Below, piece by piece: positions 12,606 through 25,396 of a stretch of DNA of 64,000 nt (positions within the stretch are counted from its first letter, which is position 1; every line of letters starts with the position of its first letter). Made by a program: the position numbers and the translations under genes. Under the pieces are notes generated by a model. The model saw nothing but the letters and a program-made list of their open reading frames with translations. It was not told where the DNA came from and did no database searches. Source of the DNA: Synaphobranchus kaupii (taxonomy: Eukaryota > Chordata > Actinopteri > Anguilliformes > Synaphobranchidae); contig CM056391.1 in NCBI GenBank assembly GCA_029718625.1, positions 26,514,281 through 26,578,280 of the forward strand. Direction: 5' to 3'.

Positions 12606-14491
12606 TGTGTGGTGTGCACATGTGTATGTGGGTAGGTGAATGCATGTTTGTGCATGTTTTCATGGGTGCAAGTGTGTGCATGAATGCACGTGTGTTTGCA
12701 TTAAAAATCTTTCCAAGAAAAGTACTGTCTGGTAGTACCAAAATGAGATTTGTCATTTAGAGAGCCTGGAAACTTTACTTAGAAATGTGAGTGTGAACCT
12801 AGCTGTGATGTGGCCCTACTTCTGAGGGCAGGGTCTTACGACGGAGTTGAAGACGTGTTCCGCCTGGGCCATAGCGGGCATATCAGTGTATTTTAAATTC
12901 ATAAGGAAGTAAATGCATAAAACGTTCTACTAAAGTTGTAAAATAGCTGGGATTGAGATCAGAGAGAAATAATTAACAGCTATATGGCTTGGAAAGTTCT
13001 TTCATTTCTCAAACTGCTGGTGGAGATATTTTTGTGTTCGCCATATGGAGTAACCTAATTTCAAATGCAATCAGGCTACACAGAGGGGAAAAAAGAAGCA
13101 CATGCTTTGCTACCAATTGTTGTAATCATCAGTTAATGACCAGAGAGAATGCTTATATAATTCCAGTTTGGCTTTTTTGGCATTCAGAATGCAAATCAAA
13201 ATAATGTCGTTATGCCAAGTGTAACGAAGGCTATTTTCTAACCAACTCCAGCCTTTCATTAAAGTTTTTTTTAAAGTAAATTATATGGTGCATGATGTAT
13301 TATACAGAAAATGAAATGTAATAAAACCAATATTCCCTTTCTACTATTTAGTTCAGACTGAAAATGGATCTGCTTAAGGTTTCTCCCATTGATATCATAT
13401 ATTAACACAGTCTAATGAATTAACAGAAAATATTGTTCAAACCGTAATACTAGCCAAACACTGTGGGTGTACACCTACTTATATCAGATTTCACAAACAA
13501 AAGACCAGATTCTCTGAAAGACAATGTGGTGAAAATGGAGCATCCAGCCAATTTAAATAACTGAAAACTGCTTGCTTATGAATGTAAGCAATTAGATTAG
13601 ACCTCAGGTTCAGCTATTTAGTTTCATCTGTTCTCTTTCGTTGGGAACGATTGCCAGATCTGCAAACTGCATTTTATAGCTTCATCACACCACAACACAA
13701 ACAGCCTGCAAACCACAAATGAAACATAATTGCTCTTCCAGCATGCGGTGATGGACATGAAACCTTAAATGATCCCATCACTATGAGTTAATCTATAGAC
13801 ATGTGTGAGTGTCCATCGCTTAGGATATGGCTAAACTCATTTTTTTCCCTGAGATACATAAATATTGGCCTTTTCTGTTTTTTAGTGGCGACAGGCAATA
13901 TAACATTTTGCAAGGGGAAATTTCCACAATTAAAAGGCCTTATTTCAAATTCACATATTCCCAGTTTAGGATAGGACTAACATAGCCATTATTACATTCT
14001 GCACATTCCCTGACTTTTACCAGCACCGGAAAATAAACCCAAGCCTGAAGATGGTCCATTTCCGAAATTCCTTCCGTCAGTCCAATCAAGCATCCACAGA
14101 AATCAATTCCACTGGAACACTAATATTGTATTTTTAAATAGAATAACTAATGCGTGGGAGCTGGTGGAAACAATTATGCTCAGGTAATAGGAAAGATATT
14201 AATGAAAACAGCTGAAGAAACTACAGTTAAATAGATCCATGTGGAAACCCACCGTACAAATTTGGGACTTGAAATCAGGATCATGTGGGCTAGCCCAAAG
14301 GTGCAGGGGTCTGATTTATCAAGCGTGTGTATGCACAGATTTGTGTATTAACTCCGTATGTGTATTTCCATGCCAAATGTGTTATTTATCCAATTTTAAA
14401 GAGCATACTGTTACACAAACTTTTCTGCTTGTGCAAACAAGAGGCTGAAAAGTCACCTTGCAAGCCACATACTTTGTATCTCTTTACTTAA
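11736..14491. other. No gene recognised
   Basis: Contains the TG microsatellite at 12544-12602 and otherwise unremarkable AT-rich sequence. The His-Thr frames on the minus strand are the microsatellite read in reverse. Confidence 0.55.
12544..12602. repeat. TG microsatellite, about 29 units
   Basis: Uninterrupted (TG)n followed by a degenerate TGTTTGTGTGTGG tail and further TG-rich sequence to about 12695. Likely length-polymorphic. Confidence 0.95.
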
Positions 14492-15408
14492 AGCTAGAGT
14501 ACGTGACTTTTTCCCAATGGTCGCATTTGTTGTCAAAACATCTCAAAGTCATAAGATCCCTTGGCCCTGCCCACAGTGAAAGAGACACACCCCCCATTCC
14601 ACTTCTTCCACAGACCTTGTTGTGAACGTGCAAGTTTTCTAGATAGGATTGCAGACTGGTATAGCTAACATTACAGTAAAAATGTCATCTAAAAGTCCAG
14701 GTAAAACAACGGAATCTTTTTTGTTGTTGCATAACACTGAGTTTGTGTAGCGTTAGTCTGAACCAGGCATTATCTGGCTACAGCTGGTATGCATGGTAAC
14801 TTATAGCCGAGTAGCCAGTTCTAGCTAACGCAATCTACGGTATATAACGGTAGCAAACGTTATCAATAATAGCAACCTAGCTACTATTCATTATAGGTAA
14901 TTACAGTTGGCTGGCAAGCAGAAAGTCCAGGTAAATTAGTATTGAAACTTTTGACCTACCTGTCTAGTAGAATATGAGAGCTCCACGTCTGTCTTTAAAA
15001 CAATTTGCTCCCGAACATCTCGCCACCTTCTAAAATGAGCACCTATGTTTCCTCCAATTTTCGAGCGAGCTTTATCCAATTCCCTTTTCTTCTTCTTTGT
15101 GTGAAATAGAGCCGGTGTAATGGGTCGCTGTGAAATTTCAAGCTGGTGAACTGGCGAGGTCAATCTCACTGTTGATTGGTTTGCGATGTGAACAGGCCTA
15201 TCTCTTCGATTGGTTCTACGGTCTATGGTCAAAAGCCACTTTGTTTTGAAAATTCGGTCCGAATAGCTGGTTTTGAATGCAGCATTTGAGGGTATAAACA
15301 CAGTGTATGGTGCTGGATTTCTCTCAGAACAGTTATTTCTGTGATTGCTACCAACTAAGCATGGCCGGTCCCCGATATTTTTCAAAAAAAAAGTTGTGTA
15401 CTCCAGTT
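14492..15408 (-). mobile_element. TTAA-flanked DNA transposon with a retained exon
   Basis: TTAA occurs at 14488-14491 and 15409-15412. The ends are inverted repeats: AGCTAGAGTACGTGACTTTT on the left, and AACTGGAGTACACAACTTTT reading inward from the right. Length is 917 bp. A minus-strand exon at 14960-15110 ends at a splice donor. It shares its domain with the exon at 60197-60356, so both belong to related TTAA-type elements. Superfamily (Kolobok or piggyBac) is inferred only from the target site. Confidence 0.7.
14960..15110 (-). other. Retained transposon exon, ARS-K-x-GGNIG/FRRWRD domain
   Basis: On the minus strand an open exon reads KKKKRELDKARSKIGGNIGA and continues HFRRWRDVREQ, then LKTDVEL. 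It ends at a donor GTAGGT (14959-14954). The pattern basic-ARS, then F-x-x-W-R, then K-(S/T)-D-x-E-L recurs at 60197-60356. I associate this pattern with uncharacterised transposon-linked proteins of fish, but I cannot name a function. The frame is open from upstream of the exon, and its true start was not determined. Confidence 0.5.
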
Positions 15409-15412
15409 TTAA

Positions 15413-16470
15413 GTCAAATAAGAGATTGGATGTTTGTATCACAGTTGTTCCAAGGACATTGCTATATCAGTTCATGTGAACTGCAGTGAAGCAATCAATC
15501 AGCAATCAAGAAGTTCAATGACATGTATAAATACATCTAAATACTTATAGAAGACTCCAGAAATTAGCCTTAACAGTAAAATGTGTGGTGAAAGATTACA
15601 ATGTGTCATATAAAATAAGTGCCTCAGGACAATAACCATGATGTGTTCATATGTTTGGCTAATATGACGGACTGATTAAATCAATTAGTTACCTAATCAT
15701 TATCTTAGTGAATATGTCAGTGCAATCAAATAAGCATCCACCTTGACATAAGTACAATTAAGGACATTCACTGGGTGTAGAAATAAAGCTTGTACACATA
15801 AGCACATTTATAGGATATATGATTTATCAACAAAACCATGCCTGTGTGTGGTGTGTGCAGGTTTGATAAATCCCACATTTTGACAAGTATGACAAGTATT
15901 CAGCCCATTCTGGCAGAAACCAGTGACCCTTTTAGAGTTGTAAAATTAACTGTTTTTCTGAAGGCCAAGACATATTTACAGCTTTCTGGGGGTGATTTCT
16001 CCAGAAAATGCATTAAGCTCCCATTATCACTTCATAATTCCACACCTCATGGGGCATTCAGTCATAGAGGCGCCACTTTCACTGCACAGGTGCAATGATT
16101 CATTTTCTTTCTGCTGGTTGCAGCCAGACCTTAAAAATGACTTAGGCTCATCACTCTAATTCCAATGATTCAGATTACTCATTCTATTGAGCATGTGCTC
16201 CTCCTGCACAATATCAAAATAATTTGAATGAATAAAATAGATATTGAAATGTTAAATGTTAAACGATGGCTGCAAAGCAACACACAATTCCGTGTTTTCA
16301 TTGAATGCCAAACCAAATGTTGTTTGAATTTTAATGTAATTCATTATTACTTACTTATTTCCAGTTTATTTTAGATTATTTGGATGATTTAGATGATTAA
16401 TTACTAGTGTTAAATAAACTCTAAGAGAGTCCAATAAGGACAATATGTACTATATTACTGTATATATACA
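15413..16470. other. No gene recognised
   Basis: AT-rich sequence with several ATTTATCA-type motifs and no domain in any frame. Confidence 0.5.
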
Positions 16471-16474
16471 GTAG

Positions 16475-16862
16475 TTCAGTCTGTAAGTATTTGGACAGTG
16501 ACAAGAGGCTAGATTAAGCTGTAAATTATGCTGGAACAGTATGGAACACATGGTTGGATAAATGGCTGTAAGTCATCAGGGGTCTTAGATATCAAACGAG
16601 CCTCAAACCATCACTCTGCTGCCAGATATGCAGTAGATGGATGGATCACTTTAAGGGTTGTTTCTCATGACTCATTTTCCTGTTGAACTCTATGGAAAAA
16701 TGTGTCAGGAGAAGGGCTACAATTGCTACATGGATCACCCGATATGGATTTAAAAGCCCTCAAATTAAAGCTGAAAGTCTGCACTTTAACCTCATAGTCA
16801 CTGTTCCATTTCATATTCATATGTGCTGCAGTACAACAACAAAAAATGTCACTGTCCAAATA
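16475..16862. mobile_element. Mariner/Tc1-type MITE, right end interrupted
   Basis: The inner terminal repeat TATTTGGACAGTGAC (16488-16502) has its exact reverse complement at 16848-16862. This motif is typical of a widespread fish non-autonomous Tc1/mariner repeat. The left outer end (AGTTCAGTCTGTAAG) is present. The matching right outer end is not seen, because the 50-bp minisatellite begins at 16863. The interior has no coding capacity. Confidence 0.65.
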
Positions 16863-17112
16863 GGGACGGCACTGCATATGTAGTTTGGTCTATGCATATG
16901 TATTTCAGACAAGGGACAGCACTGCATATGTAGTTTAGTCTATGCATATGTATTTCAGACAAGGGACATCACTGCATATGTAGTTTAGTCTATGCATATG
17001 TATTTCAGACAAGGGATGGCACTGCATATGTAGTTTAGTCTATGCATATGTATTTCAGACAAGGGACGGCACTGCATATGTAGTTTAGTCTATGCATATG
17101 TATTTCAGACAA
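16863..17112. repeat. 50-bp minisatellite, five tandem copies
   Basis: Units start at 16863, 16913, 16963, 17013 and 17063. Each is 50 bp and differs from its neighbours at only one to three positions, mostly in the GGGACGGCAC segment (GGC, AGC, ATC or TGGC variants). Every unit holds two TGCATATGTA motifs 20 bp apart. The array abuts the inner terminal repeat of the MITE on its left. Confidence 0.95.
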
Positions 17113-17197
17113 TCATAAAAAATTAGATTTCAGTTCTTCTGAGCCTTTGTGGATGCATTGTTAAAGTGTTATAAGCATTATTGTGTCAGAATGGTAT

Positions 17198-17906
17198 TGT
17201 AATGTTTGGAGTATTTTCTTTTTGTTTCGGAGAACCAAATGCAACTAACAGGGATTCAGAAAGCGAGTTAAACACAAACTCGCCACAGAAACGGAAAACT
17301 AACCGCAGGGAAAGGAGTAAAACAAAAGATAGGGAACAAAACCTCCCTGACTCAAGCCAAAATAATAACCATGCAACCTCAAAAGGAGGCGAATCTCGAA
17401 TGAACAGCGAGAATAATAAGCCAACCAAAAGAAATAAACAAAAAAAAATAAAGAGCCGAAGAAAACGGGAAAAGGAAAGAAAGAAATAGCGAACCTGTAT
17501 CTTTAAACTCAGTAGAGAAAACGAGTTTAAAACAAAACGATGCCAGGCAGCCAAAACAAAGAAGGAGAATAAGATAGGGTTAGATAGGTGAGAGAAGAAC
17601 GAACCTATCTTTGATATTCTTTTAAACGGACTTGCTGCGTTCTCTATTAAGACCAACCAGAGACCGACAATCCTAGACCTTTACTGACTTCGTTGTCAAC
17701 ATAACAACCGACAATATTGAAGTGCGGAAATGCGGAAGTCCTGAGCATTTATAGCCGGCGGAAACACCGCACAGGTGTGGGAAATAATTGTCGGGCGAAA
17801 AGCAAACACCGGAACGGAGGCGGAAAAAAAATCCGATAGAGCGTTGAGATGATGCCCAAACGAGAATTCAAACAAAGGAATCTCAGAGGCAGCAATAACC
17901 ATGACA
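17198..17906 (-). mobile_element. Solo LTR with perfect 5-bp target duplication
   Basis: The sequence starts TGTAATG and ends ATGACA, so both strands read TG...CA. It is flanked by GGTAT at 17193-17197 and again at 17907-17911. Length is 709 bp. A TATA-like CTATAAAT on the minus strand (17754-17747), about 150 bp from the minus-strand start, suggests minus orientation. No internal retroviral genes adjoin it, so recombination between two LTRs probably removed the rest. The lysine/arginine-rich open frame in it (17181-17489) is not a gene. Confidence 0.8.
17747..17754 (-). promoter_or_regulatory. TATA-like box of the solo LTR
   Basis: CTATAAAT in the context CCGGCTATAAATGC on the minus strand, in a locally GC-rich part of the LTR. 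This is the expected place for an LTR promoter. Confidence 0.45.
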
Positions 17907-17911
17907 GGTAT

Positions 17912-20196
17912 TCTCTACAAACAAATGAATAATTAATATATTCCGTGAAATTGTACTTGTATTACAGAGTGTGTTCATACTTCATGAAGTGAAGTACAAT
18001 GGATGTGTGTGAGGTATTGCATTTGGGTGTGTATAAACGTACTGAAAATTAGATTGAGAAAAGCAAGCTGCTTCTGGGTAGGCCTCCGTGCATGTTTTTG
18101 GTTTTCACATTTTGGGTAAATGGATGAGGTCATGCTGTGAGTAGCCTGAGGGGATTGGAATAATGTGTTAGAATTCAATTACCGGAGCTCTGTAGAAGTG
18201 TCTTCAACACTGTCATTTCAAAAATGTAGGTAAGCAGTGAAAGTTTCCAGCTGCATATTTCCAGTAACCAAGGCAGTTGTAAAACCAAATTAAGTTTACG
18301 CCTACTTCCTCACAGTGGCATACCATGGGATCTAGAACAGGCTTTCAGTAACCTTAACTTTTAACGGAAGATTACTTTCAACCTGTGTCCGTTTACTTTG
18401 CCTGAAAATACAGTCAAACAATTGATTCACCCATAGCATTGTTGTTCTTTGCATCATAAATGTGTGCACTATTTTCCTGTATTTGCACTTATGACATAAA
18501 ATGTCATTATGTCATGCGAAGATTCTGCTGTTTAATGCTTTATGCCACCCTTTTTCCAGTGCCCCAGCCACCCCTACATATATTTAAATGGTATGCAATT
18601 TTATGACACAAAGAAAAATGGTAGCACATTCACAAAAGCGCTATATTTATTGATATTTGTTATTCAGTTAATTATTTGCTTGATTTATAATCAAGAAATG
18701 TAAATGGAAACATCCTCTGTTTAAAGGTAAGGTTATTGAAGGCCTGGTTGCACATCCCACGGTACACTGCTCCCGCATAGCCCTAAGTTTATACCTACTC
18801 CCGCATAGCCCGGCCTATTGATCACCCTGTGAAAGGTGTACGGACGAGGAGAACCGTGATTCTAGTGAGCTATTTTGACTACATCGTGCGCCGCAAAAAA
18901 AGGGTAGCAATTTCAACAGGTTTGAGAGAGCACAAAGGAGCAGTCCCATGTGCATGTGCAGACACTGGGGTGAGGGAGGGGGGGTTCAGGTGGAGGAGGC
19001 ATTAAATTGAAGTAGTGAACCTGTCACAGGGGAGTATTCCCTTTGTTAGAGCAGGCGAACTGCAACAATGTTCTTTATATCCTCTGCTTCTTCAGCCTGC
19101 TACTTTCAAAGCTGTGTATGTTAAGCACACCTGCAATGACCTCAGTGCCTGTACATTCCACTGTCTCCCATGAAACCACACCGCCAAAATATTTGCCTTT
19201 ATCTGAAAACGTGTGTTTGGCTTTGGTGTTTTGTCGAATCCAAGGTTTTCCTGTCGCTGATTGTGATAACATTGTATAGGATATGACTCTGTATTGAGAC
19301 AATGGAAATACTTCATACACGCCGTAGCTTTGATATTCTTTTACTTTGTACTATAATGCAATCTGAACGGTGCAATTAAAGCTCTGTTCATCGCTGAACC
19401 CAATGTGAAATTAGTGGTATTAATCTGATGGCATTGTTTTAATTATTATTATCCTAACCATACATTGACGTTATAACTGAAAAGATAACTACACATTTTG
19501 AAGGTGCACATAGTACTCGTATGTCCAATTTAGGCTAAAACATACTCTTCAACAAAGGCTTGCAGAAAACTTAAAAAGATAATAACTTAATTGGTGAGTT
19601 AAATGTGGCTTTTGTGTTTATTCTCATAAGATTCAGTTTCTCAGTGAGTTGCCAAAAGATACTACAAAATCTGGTAAATTAGTATATTGGCTGGCTTATT
19701 CCTCCTTTGCTTCAGAGAGAGTGCTATGTTTTGCCATATCTTTGTCAAACATAGTTAATCCTACATCTGTTTTGAATAGTGTGGCATTTAGAAATAGGCT
19801 CATTAGCCTTTGATATGTATAAACTACACTTAAAAACAGAACTGATGGAAATATTGCAGTCTGCTTTTCAACCTTGGGTGAAAATGTCTTGTTTTTTGTA
19901 AGATCTGATACTCTCTTGTTTTACATGTAAAATACAGTAAAGATTCAATAAATAATGAAAATATTATTTTATCCCAAAAGAGGAACATTCTCTGTTTTCT
20001 GTGAAGAATGTGTACAGATGGGTAAATTGGAACAGTAAATTGAAGCTATTAAATTTTTCTATTTTAATTTGAGCTAACAAGTTCTCCATTTTTATAATGA
20101 ATAACAGAAATCGTTCAGAAAATAGTTCCTAAGAATAAGATTGACATTGACTTTGGCAACCAGTGGAATTCAGAGGAAGTCTGCAACCTGTCCAGA
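17912..20196. other. No gene recognised
   Basis: Contains a direct repeat of CTCCCGCATAGCCC at about 18769 and 18799. Otherwise AT-rich with no domain in any frame. Confidence 0.5.
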
Positions 20197-20298
20197 CCCT
20201 TATGGAAACGTAATATACTGCTGTATATTTTAAATATATTGTGAAGATTATTTTGATATATTCACAATATACTGCAGTATATTCTTTTTCCATAAGGG
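20197..20298. mobile_element. Short palindromic MITE
   Basis: Ends CCCTTATGGAAA and TTTCCATAAGGG are exact reverse complements. Internal halves (AATATACTGCTGTATATT and AATATACTGCAGTATATT) also pair. Total 102 bp. No coding capacity; family unknown. Confidence 0.65.
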
Positions 20299-20465
20299 GA
20301 TGAATGCTTTCTAACCTCCCACATAGTATGCCTGATGGCTCACAAAATCAATTAGGAATGGTACATTATTCTACATCACATAGTCATATATTCAATATTA
20401 TTCAGTATTATTCAGATAATTCCATATCACTATAATTCAAGCATGGTGTTCAAATTGATAATGTA

Positions 20466-20867
20466 CACTGCCTGGCCAAAAAAAAGGTCGCACACTCTAA
20501 TATTTTGTTGGACCGCCTTTAGCTTTGACTACGGCGCGCATTCGTCGTGGCATTGTTTCGACAACCTTGTGCAACGTCACAACATTTATTTCCGTCCAGA
20601 GTTGCATTCATTTTTGGTTGAGATCTTGTATTAACGACGGGAGAGTCAAACCACTCCATACAGTCTTCTCCAGCACATCCCAAAGACTTTCAATGGGGTT
20701 AAGGTCAGGATTCTGGCGGCCAATTCACTTTATTGCTGCATAATGTTGCTGAGCCTAGACCTGACCAATTGAAGCAATCCCAGATCATAACACTGCCTCC
20801 AGAGGCTTGTACAGTGGGCACTATGCATGACGGGTGCAACAGCGACTTTTTTTTTGGCCAGGCAGTG
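20466..20867 (-). mobile_element. Internally deleted Tc1-like element (copy B)
   Basis: TA-flanked (20464-20465, 20868-20869), with the same terminal repeats as the element at 6804-7293. Its transposase remnant reads on the minus strand. It shares with copy A the junction of left terminal repeat to mid-transposase sequence and the frameshift before the DLNPIE motif. It has also lost the segment with the second catalytic Asp, which copy A keeps, but keeps a segment near the 3' end that copy A lacks. It cannot encode a transposase. Confidence 0.85.
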
Positions 20868-20869
20868 TA

Positions 20870-23800
20870 TCTGTATCAGTATTTTAAAGTCTGATGTTTC
20901 TTTGGTCTTATGAATACAACGGAGGACGTTTTTAAATCAAAATTCATTGAAAGTCTCATGAGCTGACATAGTGAGCTGTTTTTATTACTGAATATCCTGG
21001 ACTCATTGTTGGAACATGTTACCCAAGTGTGTCTACGCAATACTATTAATCAAGTACAATTACGTCTGATAGCATCAGGTATGATGGAGGGATAGCCGGA
21101 GGGTACCTCATGAAGTTGTCAGTTCTCTACTGTCATTTCAGTATCTGCATAGAATAATTCATTTCATTTTAAATGCACGTTTTAATGGTTTTCCTGCATT
21201 ATTTAGATTTTGTGTATCCAGCTATGTACAGGGATGTCATCCTCATATTGTAGGGATACAGAGCAGTTATGTCTACAGCTAAAGCCTCCTCTGTACAGCA
21301 CTAAAAATAGTTACCCTGGCCTGCACACTCAAACTCTTTTGGCATTTCTGAAGCTTCTTTGGCTCTTTGGCATTTCTGAAGCCTCTTTGGCATTTCTGAA
21401 GTCAGGTACTGTTAATCCCTTCCTGGGGACAGAGAGCAGGTCATATTGAAATTGGATTGTTAATTTTATTATCCTTCTCCACAGGCACGCATTTTGACAT
21501 TAGACATTTTGTGGCCAGCCAATGTCCCATATCCTTCAGGTTTCACAGGTCACTGATTTTAGAAATGCAAGCCGCCTGCCCCTTTAACAACTACCTGGCA
21601 CTTCATTAACCAGCCTCTTATTTCCTTTCGGGGAAGTGCCTGTGCAATAAAGTCCCTGTCCTAAAAATAGTGTTTAGGGCACATGGACACATAACACATC
21701 CAGTGCCAGATGTTGCCGTACATAGCTTCATGTCAGATAACAATTATGTAATTTATAGCTTATTGGTGTCACGCAGTAGTTAATGAACAAGTCACTTCTG
21801 ATTAACAGTTCAGGTTCATTGCTATTGTTTGGATCATGGCTGTAGCTCTCGGGGTTTCAATGGATAGTCCCCCCCCCTCAGTCATAAATTGGCCAGTTAA
21901 AGCCTGGGAAACAAATGGGAGACTAATGACTCCGTAGATTTGTAAAGAGGAGGTGGGACGATGATACAATTAAAGGGTTTAGATTTAGGGGATATACGTA
22001 TACAGCATGGGGCTTATTCAGACCTGAATTGTGCATGCAAAGTCACACGTGTTGTTTTCCAGCACAAATTTGTTTGTGTTTTTTGTAGTGAACATTCTTC
22101 TGTTTAGGTCGGAATATGTATTTCTGTGGTACCAATCATGGACTTGCTGGATATGCTGAGAAGTGTCACAACCTGCTGTGTATGGTATGGTATGGGATTC
22201 TGCAAAATGGATGTTCACAGCCACTATGGATTCTAGAGGGTTAAAGCTCATCTAACAATAATATATTGTCTATTTCATCCATTTGCGCATTAACACAAAA
22301 TGTGAAGTGGAGGTAGCGAAACAACTTTTCTGAGGTGATTTGCAGCGTCTTTATTTAAAAGAACAATTTACCCCTCATTTCAACATGCACGCCGTCCATG
22401 GGGAGAGTGCGAAAACACAGCTTTTTCATAATAAACACTTCATTTTCATAATATTTGCTCATCAAAATCTTTCTTAAATATGCACTATTTTTACCATGGG
22501 AGAAAGTGCGATAAAGCATATCACAGTAAAGAATTATACCATTCCAGTTAAAACAGTTATTCAATGGAATATATGATTTATTGTTCATGTCCCTGGAAAG
22601 AGAGATGTTTTCTCAAGACAAAAGGCTACAGTCATCCATGCTTGCAAAAAAAGTCAACTACACCTGCAATGCTTGGGGCATGCATTTACAAAAAAAACTT
22701 TGTATAGAAATGGGCTCTTACAGCAAGCTCAACTAAAACATTGCTCATAATTCTAGCATCCAGACTCATAAAAATCCATGGTAAATATGTATTAAATTTT
22801 TTTAAGCCAGGGTGAAGAAATCGCAGTTGTTACATGCCTTACTGATGACAGCTGGAGGGTGATGACAAAAATATGAAAGAGAAAGGTGATTAATCTTCAC
22901 TGTAGATATGTTCTAGTATTATCTTGAAAAATATATGTTTGTATGTGAGCTCTAAAAGTAGGTTTCCGCAAGTATGACTCATTTTATTTTTATTACTGGG
23001 GAGCATACAACTCACACTGCCACAAGACCAGCTAATTGCCATGCTTACGATAGCAGATGCATCTCGTGTGATTCTTTATATAAAATTATCTACACATTGG
23101 TGCGCCCCACAACAATCTTAGTACATTATGTAAAAATAATATTACTTTGCGATTAATTCACGAATGGTCTTTCCTCTTCATCAATAATCTATACTACTAA
23201 TGTTGACTAATATACTCTGTCCAATAACCCTTCCACCAGAAAAGGCAAACCAAATCATATGTGCCATTTGAGATATTTATAACAAGAATGTTCTGCGAAA
23301 GCTGCCCTTCACAGTGGGCATAATGGACTTAATTACATCAGATTCTCTCTCTTCATTCCAGTTTTTGTCATGTGGAAAAGTTTTATACACGCATACGCAA
23401 CCTGGACTGGTTGCGTTTTAAATGTATTCACATCGACTTTGATACTTAATGCCTTCACCAGAGGATGAAGAACCGTTCTGGTCAGTGGTCAGATGCTGCA
23501 CCATGCTTATGTGTATGGCAGGCTCATCTGGATGCTCTATACATTTCAGTGTTGGAGTTGATATTCAAAAGTAGGTAGCGAACGGGCATAAAAGTATACT
23601 TCAGTTTCAAAATCCTGAGATCCAGAGATTCATTAGATATGCCATCTGAGTACAGACTTCTGTTATCTTAGCTTGGTTAATTCCGCTAGGGAAAATGACC
23701 ATTGGGAACTTTTAGGAACTTTAAAGAGAATGTAAAAAGTATGCATCGAAATCAAGGTTCTGCACCAGTGGTAGTTTGGTGAGACTGAACTGCTGTACAT

Positions 23801-25396
23801 CTGAGTAAGGTTAGAGTTAGAAGGGCAGGAATGCTACTAGTCTGAAGGGTGCCACCACTACCAAATTAGCAATGTTAAAATAAATACATAAAAGATTACT
23901 AAAACAATAGTGCTGCTTAGAGAGTACCCTGAAGAAAAAAAAAGAACTATAAAGTCTTATTCAAAAAGGTCAAAACATTATGTCACATGCAAGCCTAAAA
24001 AAGCAGTGCCTCTGCAAAAGTAACAAAAGCTAAGCTAAGCTACTGTTTCAATAAATCTTTCCTCACTTTGCTTAAGGGTGAAATGTTTGATACTCTCCAA
24101 CTGCACATTTGGCAGACAGTGCAGAATCTGTCTGCCCATGAGAAATGGAAGAGCATATTTCGAAGGAAAACAGCAGAGCAGTGCAGTCTTCAGCGTGGCT
24201 CAATGTGTCTCTGAATATTCCCATATCACTTCTTTTAGCAGTAACTTTATTTTCTCTAATAACACGGCCCGATTCTCCAAATAACAAAGATGATTTCTTC
24301 AGGAAAACAACTTCTAAGACCAGTTTTGTACTAAATGTTAATCTTCTCAGAATTTCAGAAGGATGGCTATATAACTTACTACAGTGTATTTCTTCAATTG
24401 CTGTATATTCTCTGCATCATCATTGTAGGCGATATGCCATTTTTGGCAATAGATTTAGCTACATGGAAGGTTTCATGTTTTTCTTTTTGAAAACTGGCAA
24501 GCGAAAACATTTTCCACTCAAGTGTATTGAGAAATGACCAAATGGCCTTAAAATGAAATAACCATTGCCATGTCCTATGGGTGTGTTCACCAAAGAAATT
24601 GATATAAAAAATAAAAATACTGACCATATTACCATTGAATGTAAAAACCTGTGTAAAGCAGAGACAGCATGTGGAGGATATTCTGGATGTCTACAACATT
24701 GAAAGCTGGCGATTACATTTGGTGGGAGCTTCAGTGACAAGACAACTCAAGTGCAGTGTCTGGTGCAGTTGGCATGGAACTGTAAATAAAAGACATGATC
24801 AGGAAAGGGAAATAGTCAGCAGAAGTCATACTCCAGGATTGTGATGTGCATCTATTAATTTTAAGTAAAAGACAAAAAAAGGTGAGGAGCCACAAATTCA
24901 TTGAGAACAAATTAAATCCGGGGCCAAGCCAGTTTAATTAAAAATGGTGCTGGCACAGAGGTGTTTCCATTATTTTACTAATTACATGCAATTTATATAA
25001 AACTCAAATAAGAAAAAAGTAAAAACCTAGAATTGATTTGTGATGTGTCTCATAGCTAATCATGTGCTATGGCAAAGCTTGCGTTCTGATCTGAAAAAAA
25101 TGTTAAATACTTTCCTTCAGGAAAAAAACGACTTGAGATTAACTTGTCATCATCCATTGTGCCTCAATCAGGTTAGGTTATAGTGTTACATTATGGCAGG
25201 TACTTACAAGTGAACTGTATATGACAGGCATCATGATATATTTAACTTCAGGCAAATGCTATCACATTTATGGAAGTACAAATCTATGCACTACAGCATG
25301 TGTAAAAAACATTGCTTGTACCTAGAAGAATATAAATAGACAAAGTTTGCAAACAAAGGAGGGAATAAATACATCCATAAATAGAGTATACAATTA
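20870..25396. other. No gene recognised
   Basis: A degenerate three-fold repeat of TTTGGCATTTCTGAAG lies at 21339-21401. Frames such as the 130-codon one at 24145-24537 show no recognisable domain. No splice-flanked exon stood out. Confidence 0.5.

Noticed and set aside
12422..12760. Open frames rich in His-Thr or Cys-Val
   Set aside because: They are the TG microsatellite translated on each strand.
16863..17112. CRISPR-like regular repeat
   Set aside because: Units are head-to-tail with no unique spacers, and the setting is a vertebrate genome. It is a minisatellite.
17181..17656. Lys/Arg-rich open frames on both strands
   Set aside because: They lie inside the solo LTR, are low in complexity and have no family resemblance.
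24145..24537. 130-codon plus-strand frame
   Set aside because: No recognisable domain, overlapping frames on the other strand, and no promoter or splice support.
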